Position numbers and translations under genes: made by a program
Shown here: positions 53,044 through 61,169 of the stretch, in pieces
Layout: each line of letters opens with the position of its first letter
How positions within the stretch are numbered: the first letter of the stretch is position 1
DNA from: Paenibacillus sp. FSL R7-0204
Lineage (GTDB): Bacteria; Bacillota; Bacilli; Paenibacillales; Paenibacillaceae
Length of the DNA stretch: 64,000 bases
Reading direction: 5' to 3'
Assembly (NCBI RefSeq): GCF_038002225.1
Contig: NZ_JBBOCA010000001.1
Location: 4,650,001 to 4,714,000, forward strand
Notes under the pieces: model-generated
The model's input: the letters and a program-made list of their open reading frames with translations, nothing else
What the model was told of the DNA's origin: nothing
The model's database searches: none

Positions 53044-54126
53044 TTACCCTTTCTTGCGCCGGATGCTATAGAATCTCATCGCTGTGGGAACGCCCTTGAT
53101 TTCCAGCACCCCGCTGTAGATCAACTCCCTCACCCTATGCTCGAAATAAGTATCACCGACATACTGCTCACAGTATCCGATCGCCTCTCCAACTAGCCGT
53201 GCTGATTTCAGGAACCCGTCTTCTCCTGGCGGGGGTGTCAGTGAATCCAGCTTCTCCAACAGATAGCCGTCATAATAATCGGCAGGCACCTCCAGCAAGG
53301 CGTCCTCTTGCCAGATTCGCAGAGCCCCGGACTGCTCTGCGATCTGCTGCCATTCCCGGGCCAGCCGCATGATATCCGCAGCAGTCAGCCTGCTGGCGTC
53401 ACCGATCCGCAGAAGCGCTTCCCGGAGCTTGTCTGACGGAATCTCACCGGAATGGCAGTAGTTAATGAAAGCATCCGGCCGGTTGAACAGCTCCTCACAG
53501 ATGGCCCCGGCATCAAGCACTACAATCTCATTCTGTCTGTTCGCCAGCAGATGAACGGTTAGACGCAGCGCAGTCTGCTCGCAAGCATTGCCGCTGGTCC
53601 AGATCACAACCTTGGCCTGTTCGGGAATCTGCTCGAGATTGTCCAGCAGCTCCGTATACTCTCTTTCGCATTCATCAGAGACCGTGAAGTATTCATGGAT
53701 ATGCTGGCGGAACCAGTCGCTGCGCAGTTTCCTCCCTACTGGCGTATCCAACTGCTCCAGCGGACCTATAGCATAATTCTCCCGCAGGATAATCAACTTA
53801 TGTGTGTCCGTCCAGCCTAGTCCTTTCAGTGCCTGTTTCATACTGCCCCCGAAGGAGTCACCGCAGACGATGTGAATATGGGTGCTGTCAGGAGCAGGGT
53901 CCCAGAATGCACGCAGTGCCGGAAGACTCATCAGCGACGAGTACTGGTCAATCAATCTAGCAACCGGCTCCGCCATGCGCTCCTCCAGCGCGCTCTCCAG
54001 CAGTTTGCTCTGCTCCTTCAACTCGCCAATTCCCGCCAGAAGCTGCGTCAAGTACGACTTTACTTCCTCATCCCGCAAGGTACTTACTGCCTTTTTAATC
54101 GCCAGCATGTCCTTCAACGAATTCAC
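53044..54126 (-). CDS. DUF1835 and DUF3658 domain protein
   Basis: 360 residues. A DUF1835 domain (about 80-205: HIHIVCGDSFGGSMKQAL, then LRENYAIGPL, VIWTSGNACEQ) is followed by a DUF3658-like C-terminal part (about 225-355: LTAADIMRLAREWQQI, then VGDTYFEHRVRELIYSG). N-terminal ~75 residues form a coiled-coil-like helix. No signal peptide. Found widely in Bacillales; function not established. Confidence 0.8.
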   Translation of the reverse strand: MNSLKDMLAIKKAVSTLRDEEVKSYLTQLLAGIGELKEQSKLLESALEERMAEPVARLIDQYSSLMSLPALRAFWDPAPDSTHIHIVCGDSFGGSMKQALKGLGWTDTHKLIILRENYAIGPLEQLDTPVGRKLRSDWFRQHIHEYFTVSDECEREYTELLDNLEQIPEQAKVVIWTSGNACEQTALRLTVHLLANRQNEIVVLDAGAICEELFNRPDAFINYCHSGEIPSDKLREALLRIGDASRLTAADIMRLAREWQQIAEQSGALRIWQEDALLEVPADYYDGYLLEKLDSLTPPPGEDGFLKSARLVGEAIGYCEQYVGDTYFEHRVRELIYSGVLEIKGVPTAMRFYSIRRKKG

Positions 54127-54151
54127 CTCTGATTCAAAATCGAAATTGAAA

Positions 54152-54979
54152 TTAATTTCCGGAGCGGTCGAGCAGGCGCCCTTTTACAAGTAAATAAGCT
54201 GGAGTACTCGGTGTTTCGGTTTTAACGGTAACCTCAATCGTTCCATCCTTACGCACAGCCGGTCTTTCACGTTCCTGCGGCGGCAATTGAATCAGTTCAT
54301 CATAAAGTATATACGCGGCAACATCCGCCGCCCCTTCAGGTACATCCTTACCTGTTATATTCTTCGCCTTCACCGTGAAGCTGCCTTTTGCAGGGTCAAA
54401 GGTGTAAGAAACTGGCCGGAACGCATCGTTGCTAATGATCTTCCCTGGTGGGGAAGTGAAGGGTCCGTTCTCATTGTCCTCTAAAGAAAGCTTGATGATA
54501 TCCGTCTGCATCAGGGTTTCACCCGTCAGAGTGTATAGTTGATTCGCCTGATCCCATTTACTCACAATGCCCAGACGTCCGGCGAGCACACTGACCGGGA
54601 TGAACATCGAATTCTGCTCCATCACCGGAACCGTGTCCATCGACCCGGCAACCCCGTTAACCGACACAGATTTGGAACCAATGGTGAACTTAACCGTTAC
54701 ACTATCCTTTTCGATGGCAGCCGTTCTAGCCTTGGCATCATAGCTGACCTTCGCCCCCATCAGCTCGCTAATTGAGCGAAGTGGGATCATCGTACGGTAG
54801 TTGGAATCCACATATGGCGCCTTTGGTGCTGTATAGAGCACATAATAATCGTTGATTTTCAGCAGCGCAGGGTATTTCTTAGCCGCCGCCTCTACCTTCC
54901 CCGGATTCACACCCGTCAACATGGCGAAGCTCAATCCCGCAGCCAGTAAGGCTGTCCACACTTTTTTACCTGTCTTCAT
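54152..54979 (-). CDS. Secreted protein with copper-amine-oxidase-N-like stalk domain
   Basis: 275 residues. Signal peptide (about 1-32), then a stalk domain (about 55-155) with the YRTMIPLRSISELMGAKVSYD, MFIPVSVLAGRLG pattern of the CuAO N-terminal domain family, common in Paenibacillus surface proteins. C-terminal ~110 residues are not assigned. Ends 25 nt before the DUF1835 gene, so they may be co-transcribed. No catalytic metal site visible. Confidence 0.8.
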   Translation of the reverse strand: MKTGKKVWTALLAAGLSFAMLTGVNPGKVEAAAKKYPALLKINDYYVLYTAPKAPYVDSNYRTMIPLRSISELMGAKVSYDAKARTAAIEKDSVTVKFTIGSKSVSVNGVAGSMDTVPVMEQNSMFIPVSVLAGRLGIVSKWDQANQLYTLTGETLMQTDIIKLSLEDNENGPFTSPPGKIISNDAFRPVSYTFDPAKGSFTVKAKNITGKDVPEGAADVAAYILYDELIQLPPQERERPAVRKDGTIEVTVKTETPSTPAYLLVKGRLLDRSGN

Positions 54980-55206
54980 CCCAAAAATCCTCTCTTTCCC
55001 TCTATTTCATATATTTTTATCATCTTTCTTATTACTCCAAATCCCCTCATCAGTTGCGCCTCTCTAGTAAAATTTAACAACCCACACAGGGAAGCAGTGT
55101 CTTTTCGTGACATGCTCTTTCTCAGCTTGAACAAGTAGAAGGCGTTTGAATACTTTCTTGATATATTTATAATTAAAATGAAGTTATTGCAAAGGAGATT
55201 AGTGTT

Positions 55207-55367
55207 ATGAGCTATGATATACATATTACAAGAGCACGTCATTGGGCAGAGAACACCGTAGAATTACAGTTTCCGGAGCCGATGAAGGCAATGTGATTGA
55301 TAAGATAAGGGAGATTGCAATTGAACTTAATGCCAAAGTACAAGGGGATGAAGGAGAATTATACTGA
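55207..55367 (+). pseudogene. Remnant of a MSYDIHITRA-type gene
   Basis: The N-terminal reading MSYDIHITRARHWAENT runs to a stop at about 55296. The C-terminal reading DEGNVIDKIREIAIELNAKV... follows in another frame and stops at 55367. The middle is gone, so an internal deletion with a frameshift is inferred. Genes with this start are often next to polymorphic toxins. Confidence 0.6.
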
Positions 55368-55369
55368 AA

Positions 55370-55750
55370 TTGTCCAGAATTTATACACCGCTCAATGATC
55401 TTTCCAGCGAGGAGATAAAGGACCGTCTAAAAAGAAATGACGCCGCTGATCTTCTGACTCTCCCTCTTTCTGTCGGTGAGTACCACCCGAACTGGAAATT
55501 CGCTCAAGACATTTGCGCTCAGCTTGCGAATCATGAGTCTGCTGCTATTCGAGCCAATGCTATTTTGGGATTCGCATATATTGCCAGGACGAAAGGGCTG
55601 TTAGAGAAACACATCGTTAAACCCCTCGTTCTAAGAGAGCTTCGTGAGAATAAAGAGTATGAATGGAGAATTCTAGATTCTATCGAGGATATTAATTTAT
55701 TCATGAAGTGGAAGATCGGAAAAAGAATCATATACGAATGCGAGGGATAA
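55370..55750 (+). CDS. HEAT-like hypothetical protein
   Basis: 126 residues from a TTG start. Helical protein with LSVGEYHPNWKFAQDICAQL and ANAILGFAYIARTKG segments resembling a HEAT-repeat pair. No recognised family. It directly follows the remnant at 55207 and precedes a broken gene, in an acquired-looking cluster of immunity-type remnants. Possibly still intact. Confidence 0.55.
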   Translation: MSRIYTPLNDLSSEEIKDRLKRNDAADLLTLPLSVGEYHPNWKFAQDICAQLANHESAAIRANAILGFAYIARTKGLLEKHIVKPLVLRELRENKEYEWRILDSIEDINLFMKWKIGKRIIYECEG

Positions 55751-56026
55751 ACATATTGGGTGTTAATACAAAGGGAAAACGAAAGTTCGTTCATGGCGAA
55801 AAGAGTTATTTCTGGTACGTCAAAGAAGATGATGAAGATTACGGACGAATTAAACTATTTATTGTTTCGGAAGATAAAAAATTTAACGTTTCCTATGAAG
55901 TTGTGGGATGACAACGTTATAACGCCGGGCCTTGTGAAAACTATAATTGAATGGAGCCTGATGGATAAAGAAAATCTCAATTTCGTGGATTGGGAGGGAA
56001 ATACACTAACGGGAGGCATTAAATGA
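55738..56026 (+). pseudogene. Frameshifted small hypothetical gene
   Basis: Two frames join to one protein: TKGKRKFVHGEKSYFWYVKED...VSEDKKFNVSYEVVG, then, after a frame change near 55910, DDNVITPGLVKTIIEWSLMDKENLNFVDWEGN. The second half is out of frame by a small indel. Family unknown; length and position suggest an immunity or accessory protein. Confidence 0.6.
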
Positions 56027-56083
56027 AGACAAACAGCAGCGACTAAAACATCCATGCGCCTCCCCACGATAAGCGTATTTGGT

Positions 56084-56190
56084 CCCCCTTTTTGGGAGGA
56101 GTGGCGGAAGGGATGTTTGGAACTGTAGGAGTAGCAGCGGCGGAAAGTCCAAACGATCCCTGGAGCTAAGACTATTCCCAAAGTAAAGCG
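56084..56190 (+). repeat. Interspersed repeat, copy B (shortened)
   Basis: Shares tttgggaggagtggcgga, gggatgtttggaactgtagg and the aaagtccaaacgatccc block with copy C (59152-59310) but lacks the central ~75 nt. Confidence 0.7.
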
Positions 56191-56286
56191 GCTCCAGCTC
56201 AGATGACCACCTGACAATATGCTGCACGGATAATCAGGCTACGATTACTACCCGATGATATGCTTCTTACGAAAGGAGGGATTGCG

Positions 56287-57192
56287 GTGGAGTGGCTGGA
56301 GCGAATGAATCGGGCGATCGGTTATATTGAAGATAACTTAGAACAAGATATTGATTACGATCAAATCGCTAAAATTGCCTTATGTTCGGTTTACCAGTTT
56401 CAACGTATGTTTTCATTTGTACTTGATGTCCCGTTATCCGAGTATATCAGGCGCAGAAGACTGACGCTGGCTGCGTTTGATCTAAAGGACAGAAAGAACA
56501 CTGTGATGGAGATAGCCTTGAAGTACAGGTATGAATCACCGGAAGCCTTCTCCCGTGCATTTCACAATCTGCATGGAATTACGCCTACATTAGCGCGCAA
56601 TGCCGGAAGTGAGTTAAGAGCCTATCCGCGCATCTCCTTTCAAATCATCTTAAAGGGAGTGACCGGAATGAATTACCGGATGGAGAAACGGGATGCTTTT
56701 CAAGTGTACGGGCTGGAGGATATCTACCACTACGACACTATTGCGAATGAAGCGGGCGTAACGATCCCGGAGGTTTGGCAAAATATCTGCAAGAATGGTG
56801 AGTTCGAACGTTTAGCCCAATCGGTAAGCGGGGCTTGGAGAGACGAAGGCAATTTCAGCAAGGAACTTGGAGCAGTCTTTGCATTCGATGCCTATACATT
56901 CACAAGCAACTCGACCTTCCCTTATTTAATCGGATGCTACAAAGCGCCAGGCAGCCAGGTGAACGGATACACTGTGGTTGATGTTCCCGCAGCTACGTGG
57001 GTCGTATTCTCAACACTCCATGATGGGAACGGCAGCGGCAAGTATGATTTGCGGTCTTTGAAGAATCGTATCTTCTCTGAATGGCTGCAAACCTCAACCT
57101 ATACGATTCTAGATGGCGGTAATTTCGAGATGTATGGTACAAGCGCAGATGGCTATGAATATTGTGAACTATGGTATAGAGTCGGGGAATAG
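56287..57192 (+). CDS. AraC-family regulator with GyrI-like effector domain
   Basis: 302 residues from GTG 56287 (AGGAGG 7 nt upstream). Tandem AraC HTH (about 5-100: IGYIEDNLEQDIDYDQIAKIALCSVYQFQRMFSF, then EIALKYRYESPEAFSRAFHNLHGITP) followed by a GyrI-like/ effector-binding domain (about 130-300: VTGMNYRMEKRDAFQVYGL ... YTVVDVPAATWVVF ... YEYCELWY). SoxS/Rob-type plan, which usually senses cationic drugs. Ends before a strong terminator. Confidence 0.9.
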   Translation: MEWLERMNRAIGYIEDNLEQDIDYDQIAKIALCSVYQFQRMFSFVLDVPLSEYIRRRRLTLAAFDLKDRKNTVMEIALKYRYESPEAFSRAFHNLHGITPTLARNAGSELRAYPRISFQIILKGVTGMNYRMEKRDAFQVYGLEDIYHYDTIANEAGVTIPEVWQNICKNGEFERLAQSVSGAWRDEGNFSKELGAVFAFDAYTFTSNSTFPYLIGCYKAPGSQVNGYTVVDVPAATWVVFSTLHDGNGSGKYDLRSLKNRIFSEWLQTSTYTILDGGNFEMYGTSADGYEYCELWYRVGE

Positions 57193-57269
57193 TATAAAAT
57201 AACCCCACAAAGTGGGGCTTTAGCGTAGGTGGTAACTCAGGTATTTTGCGGGGACCCCAAAACATAAGC

Positions 57270-57302
57270 GCGGTGGCCGGGCATTCCGGCCGCCGCTTTT
57301 TT
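57270..57302. terminator. Terminator between AraC and MFS genes
   Basis: 11-bp GC-rich stem (57270-57280 with 57286-57296, one G-T pair), 5-nt loop, T6 run on the plus strand. Also hairpins for the convergent transcript. Confidence 0.85.
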
Positions 57303-57336
57303 GTCACCAGAAGTATTTCTGCAAGATTAGTAACAT

Positions 57337-58521
57337 TCACTGGTTTTGAACTAAATGTTGAACATTCATCTCTAATTTAGAATTCATTCGATATAAAATG
57401 AGCGTAGCGATTATAGCAATCGCAACCCCAACAGCACCAATCCATGTAATCGATGCAAGCGAGACCGTTTCAATAGCTACCCCGCCTATACCAGCACCCG
57501 CTGCCATAGCAAGCTGTATCATCGACTGATTAAGACCAAGCATAACACCTGAGGCTTCGGGTTCAATTGTCGTTAAATGATATTGCTGCGTCGGACCAGA
57601 TGACCATGCGGAGAACGACCACAACAATAGCACGACCATTACACCAATGAATGTATTCGTCGCCAAAGACAGTAGGATCAGCATTACAATATGGAGGATC
57701 AATCCGCTGAATAAGGTTCGGTTAACCCCCCACCGGTCCGTGCTGAAGCCACCGATTTTGGAGCCTATCATGCTGGCTATACCAAATATAAGCAGAGCTC
57801 CGCTGAGATATTTATCACTTATGCCCGATACTCCAAGCAAATACGGTGAAAGATACGTATATGCTACCGAATATCCGCCAAGCCAAAAGAAGGTAATCGC
57901 GAGTCCCAATGCGACCTTAGGCTTTTGTAGCAAACGTAATTGTTGCCGTAATGGAATAGGTTCATCTCCCTTAACACGCGGGATGGCGAAAGAAAGTATA
58001 ATCATTGCGATAATCCCTAAAAGGGCAATACCCCCGAACACAGATTTCCAGCCGAGCGTATCCGCTGCAATGCGCCCAAGTGGTACGCCAATGATTAAGG
58101 ATGCTGTAAAGCCCATTACGACTGTTGCAATCGCGCTTGCTTGTTTACCCTCTGGGGCAATTTTCGCTGCAATGTTTAAGGCGGTAACAACCACTACCCC
58201 TGCGCCTATGGCCATAATGATGCGGGCAACTACAAACAATCCATACCCGGGCAAAAGAACAGCGAGAATGTTAGATACCACAAACAAACCTAGACCCGTC
58301 ATGATTAATTTCCGTCTGTCTATACCTGCGGTTACAGCCATAAGAATAGGAGTAAATATAGCGTAGACTAGCGAAAAAATCGTAATTAATTGCCCGGCGG
58401 CGGCAACTGAAACACCAAGAGAAAGGGATACCTTATCTAAAATACCAGACAGAATATACTCGGACGTCCCTACCAAAAAACTAACAATGGCTAAAATATA
58501 CACCTTCCAGCTTAGCGACAT
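57337..58521 (-). CDS. MFS efflux transporter
   Basis: 394 residues, 12 predicted TM helices. The loop 2-3 motif GIDRRKLIMTGL and the PxxxGxxxG-like helix 5 segment (GFTASLIIGVPLGRIA) are typical of the DHA1/AraJ-like drug and sugar efflux branch. Directly downstream of an ArsR-type regulator on the same strand, with the same operator motif at both promoters, so its expression is likely repressed until an effector appears. Substrate not known. Confidence 0.88.
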   Translation of the reverse strand: MSLSWKVYILAIVSFLVGTSEYILSGILDKVSLSLGVSVAAAGQLITIFSLVYAIFTPILMAVTAGIDRRKLIMTGLGLFVVSNILAVLLPGYGLFVVARIIMAIGAGVVVVTALNIAAKIAPEGKQASAIATVVMGFTASLIIGVPLGRIAADTLGWKSVFGGIALLGIIAMIILSFAIPRVKGDEPIPLRQQLRLLQKPKVALGLAITFFWLGGYSVAYTYLSPYLLGVSGISDKYLSGALLIFGIASMIGSKIGGFSTDRWGVNRTLFSGLILHIVMLILLSLATNTFIGVMVVLLLWSFSAWSSGPTQQYHLTTIEPEASGVMLGLNQSMIQLAMAAGAGIGGVAIETVSLASITWIGAVGVAIAIIATLILYRMNSKLEMNVQHLVQNQ

Positions 58522-58593
58522 AAAATGATACAGCTTCTTTGATTTTGTCTATTGTACATACAATTCACGAATTATCGATATGATAATTAAATT

Positions 58594-58614
58594 GACATAT
58601 CGCGAATTGTCGAT
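58594..58614. promoter_or_regulatory. Probable operator of the MFS gene
   Basis: A GACATATCGC..AAT..TCGAT block that matches the minus-strand sequence at 58981-59004 in 17 of the first 21 positions. A related tcacgaattatcgatatgat dyad sits next to it at 58565-58584. Confidence 0.55.
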
Positions 58615-58668
58615 GCATAATGCCAAGATAACGCCGAATTCCTGGTAAAGAACTCAGTGTTATCTCTC

Positions 58669-58977
58669 TTACATATCTGTCATCGTATACTGCGCTAACT
58701 GACGTATGGCTTCCTCGTCTCTCTGGTAATACGTAAATTTGCCTATACGTTTTGTGGTGATTAGCCCTGCCCGCTGCAACATCGTAAGATATTGAGAAGC
58801 TGTGGACTGAGTCATGTTCAGCTTGTCGGTTATTTGACTTACACAAACCCCGATCTCCTCCATATCCACTCCTTCGTGGGGTTTAAAATGAACGTATGGC
58901 TCTTTAAGCCATTGTAAGATCTGTAACCTGGATTCATTCGACAAAGCCTTAAATACATCAATTGGATTCATAATCAT
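58669..58977 (-). CDS. ArsR-family transcriptional repressor
   Basis: 102 residues. Winged HTH (ALSNESRLQILQWLK; QITDKLNMTQSTASQYLTMLQRAGLI; KFTYYQRDEEAI). No CxC metal-binding motif near the DNA-binding helix, so it is probably not an arsenic or cadmium sensor; it fits the ArsR subgroup that controls drug efflux. Upstream of the MFS gene, same strand, with its own matching operator. Confidence 0.88.
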   Translation of the reverse strand: MIMNPIDVFKALSNESRLQILQWLKEPYVHFKPHEGVDMEEIGVCVSQITDKLNMTQSTASQYLTMLQRAGLITTKRIGKFTYYQRDEEAIRQLAQYTMTDM

Positions 58978-58980
58978 TAT

Positions 58981-59004
58981 TATATCGATGATTTGCGATA
59001 TGTC
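58981..59004. promoter_or_regulatory. Probable operator of the ArsR gene
   Basis: ATATCG...CGATAT dyad (tatatcgatg..gcgatatgtc) 4 nt upstream of the start codon, matching the block at 58594-58614 in reverse orientation. Suggests autoregulation. Confidence 0.55.
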
Positions 59005-59151
59005 AATACGGTATCCTTATTAGATTTCTCTTCATTATATCTGTTATTGATTTAGTTAAAGTATGAAGCTGCGTTCGTAGCGAACGTTCAGCGATAGAGC
59101 TCTTGCCTTTCCCCCTGCCCTACCCCCACAGTAAGTGAACTTGAGCTTCCC
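59005..59151. other. Intergenic stretch before repeat copy C
   Basis: No gene or RNA recognised. A small dyad (tgcgttcgtagcgaacgttcag) is present near 59070. Confidence 0.35.
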
Positions 59152-59310
59152 CCTATTTGGGAGGAGTGGCGGAGGGGATGTTTGGAACTGTAGGAGCGAA
59201 TGCGTCCGCCTTTGTCTCCGGATTTCAACCGCTGGAAGCGGCTTGAATCAAGAAATTTGGAGACAACAGCGGCCGAAAGTCCAAACAATCCCCGGAGCCT
59301 CGACTATTCC
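59152..59310 (+). repeat. Interspersed repeat, copy C (fullest plus copy)
   Basis: Same ordered blocks as copies A and B: tttgggaggagtggcgga, gtttggaactgtaggagcga, gcgtccgcct, caaccgctggaagcggcttg, acagcggccgaaagtcc. The internal AACCGCTGGAAGCGG dyad suggests a stem-loop. No coding capacity. Confidence 0.72.
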
Positions 59311-59338
59311 CAATATAGAGAGGTAACTCCTGTTCACA

Positions 59339-60163
59339 TTACTTCACCGACCCGATCATCCCAGCCACAAACTGCTTCTGCATCACGAAGAACACCAGCG
59401 CAGTAGGAATCGTGCCGATTACAATCGCGATCATAATCATTCCGTAGTCCGGGGCATATCCCGAGCCGAGGGTGGAGATCAGCAGCGGCATGGTCTTGGT
59501 CTGCGGCGTCTGCAATACGATCAGCGGCCAGAGATAGTTGTTCCAGCTCGACATGAACGTAATGATGGCTCCGGCGGCGTAAGTCGTCTTCATCGTCGGC
59601 AGGTAGATGCGCAGGAAGATGCCCAGCTCGCTAAGCCCATCCATCCGGCCGGCCTCCAGCAGCTCCTTCGGGAACATTTTGGTGCTCTGGCGGAAAAAGA
59701 AGATCAGGAACGCGGTAGTCACGGTAGGCAGAATGACCGAGACAATCGTATCGATGCCCATCCACGGGAAGACGTTCGAGATCTGGCCGAACATCCGGTA
59801 CAGCGGAATCATCAGCGCGGCGAACGGAATCATCATCGACAGCAGCAGAATGTTGAATACGATATCCTTCGAGCGGCTGCGGAAGACCTCGAAGCCGTAG
59901 CCGGCCAGCGAAGCAATCAGCAGCGCCAGCAGCGTGGTAGTTATGGAGATTTTCGCTGAATTCATCAGAGATAACTGCAGGTCCGTGGTATCCAGCAGCT
60001 TGCGCAGATTCTCCAGCAGATGGGTACCCGGCAGCAGCCGCCCGCGGGTGACATCCACCGACTGGTTCGTCGAGCTGACGACCATCCACAGGAATGGAAA
60101 GATGGAGACAATGGCCGCGATGCTCAGGAACAGATACATGAAGAAACGTTTACTTTTAGCCAT
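59339..60163 (-). CDS. Carbohydrate ABC transporter permease (MalG-like)
   Basis: 274 residues, six TM helices. The cytosolic EAA-type loop (LLEAGRMDGLSELGIFLRIYLP) identifies a binding-protein-dependent permease of the CUT1 sugar class. Start at ATG 60163 overlaps the MalF-like gene by 8 nt (AGGTG 7 nt upstream). Last gene of the transporter unit; no ATPase gene nearby, so it probably shares an MsmX-like ATPase. Confidence 0.92.
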   Translation of the reverse strand: MAKSKRFFMYLFLSIAAIVSIFPFLWMVVSSTNQSVDVTRGRLLPGTHLLENLRKLLDTTDLQLSLMNSAKISITTTLLALLIASLAGYGFEVFRSRSKDIVFNILLLSMMIPFAALMIPLYRMFGQISNVFPWMGIDTIVSVILPTVTTAFLIFFFRQSTKMFPKELLEAGRMDGLSELGIFLRIYLPTMKTTYAAGAIITFMSSWNNYLWPLIVLQTPQTKTMPLLISTLGSGYAPDYGMIMIAIVIGTIPTALVFFVMQKQFVAGMIGSVK

Positions 60164-61052
60164 TCTTATCACCTGCCACTTTAAACTGGATGACCGACAG
60201 CAGCGCAATCATAATCACGATCGAATACGATACGGTGGCTGCATAGCCGAAGTCTGCTGCATATTTGAACGACAAATTGTAGATGTACTGGGAGATCGTC
60301 TGGGTCGCGTTGCCCGGGCCGCCCTTCGTAATATTCATGACCTCGTCGAACAATTGCAGGGTCCCGATGGTTGAGGTAATCGAGGTGAACAGGATGATCG
60401 GTTTCAGCAGCGGGACCGTAATTCCGAAGAATTGCCGGGTAGACGATGCTCCGTCAATTTTGGCGGCCTCATAGATGGAGTGATCGATATTTTGCAGGGC
60501 TGACAGGTAAAAAATCATATTGTAACCCGTCCAGCGCCAAGTGATCGCTATGATAATGGTGATTTTGGCCCAGAACGGATCGGTGATCCATTCAATCGGG
60601 GCACTGACCAGATGGAGCTTCAGCAGCATCGTATTCACCAGGCCATTGCCGGAGAACAAATACTTGAATACCACAGAATACGCAACCAGCGAAGTGACAC
60701 AGGGCAGGAAGATCGCCGTCCGGAAAAACCCCTTGAATCTCAGCTTGCTGTCATTCAGCAGCACCGAGATAAATAGCGCAAGGATGATCATCAGCGGCAC
60801 TTGAACAAGCAAATAGATGAAGGTGTTCTTAACTGATACAATAAATGTCTTGTCAGACAGAAGCCGTGAATAGTTATCGAAGCCGGTAAACGTAAGATTG
60901 CTGCCCGTTCCCGTCTGGAACGACAGAATGAGTGCCTGAAGCATCGGGTAGAAATAGAAGACGAAGATCAGAATGACCGCAAGCAGGACGAAGGACCATC
61001 CGGTCAACACGCTTTTGGTGCGGAATCTTAGTTTGGAATTTGTTTGATGCAC
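60156..61052 (-). CDS. Carbohydrate ABC transporter permease (MalF-like)
   Basis: 298 residues, six TM helices; GTG start with AAAGGA upstream. EAA loop YEAAKIDGASSTRQFFGITVPLLKP. Partner of the MalG-like protein encoded next (8-nt overlap) and of the solute-binding protein encoded 117 nt upstream. Confidence 0.92.
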   Translation of the reverse strand: MHQTNSKLRFRTKSVLTGWSFVLLAVILIFVFYFYPMLQALILSFQTGTGSNLTFTGFDNYSRLLSDKTFIVSVKNTFIYLLVQVPLMIILALFISVLLNDSKLRFKGFFRTAIFLPCVTSLVAYSVVFKYLFSGNGLVNTMLLKLHLVSAPIEWITDPFWAKITIIIAITWRWTGYNMIFYLSALQNIDHSIYEAAKIDGASSTRQFFGITVPLLKPIILFTSITSTIGTLQLFDEVMNITKGGPGNATQTISQYIYNLSFKYAADFGYAATVSYSIVIMIALLSVIQFKVAGDKNG

Positions 61053-61169
61053 AGTGCCCAGTCCTTTCCTGATTATTAATTATTATAAAATAAACCCCGG
61101 ACGCCGCCCGCCTCCTGAACTCCCGGAAGCTGCAGGCCACGCCCAAGGTTCACGGTGTGCACAACCTAA

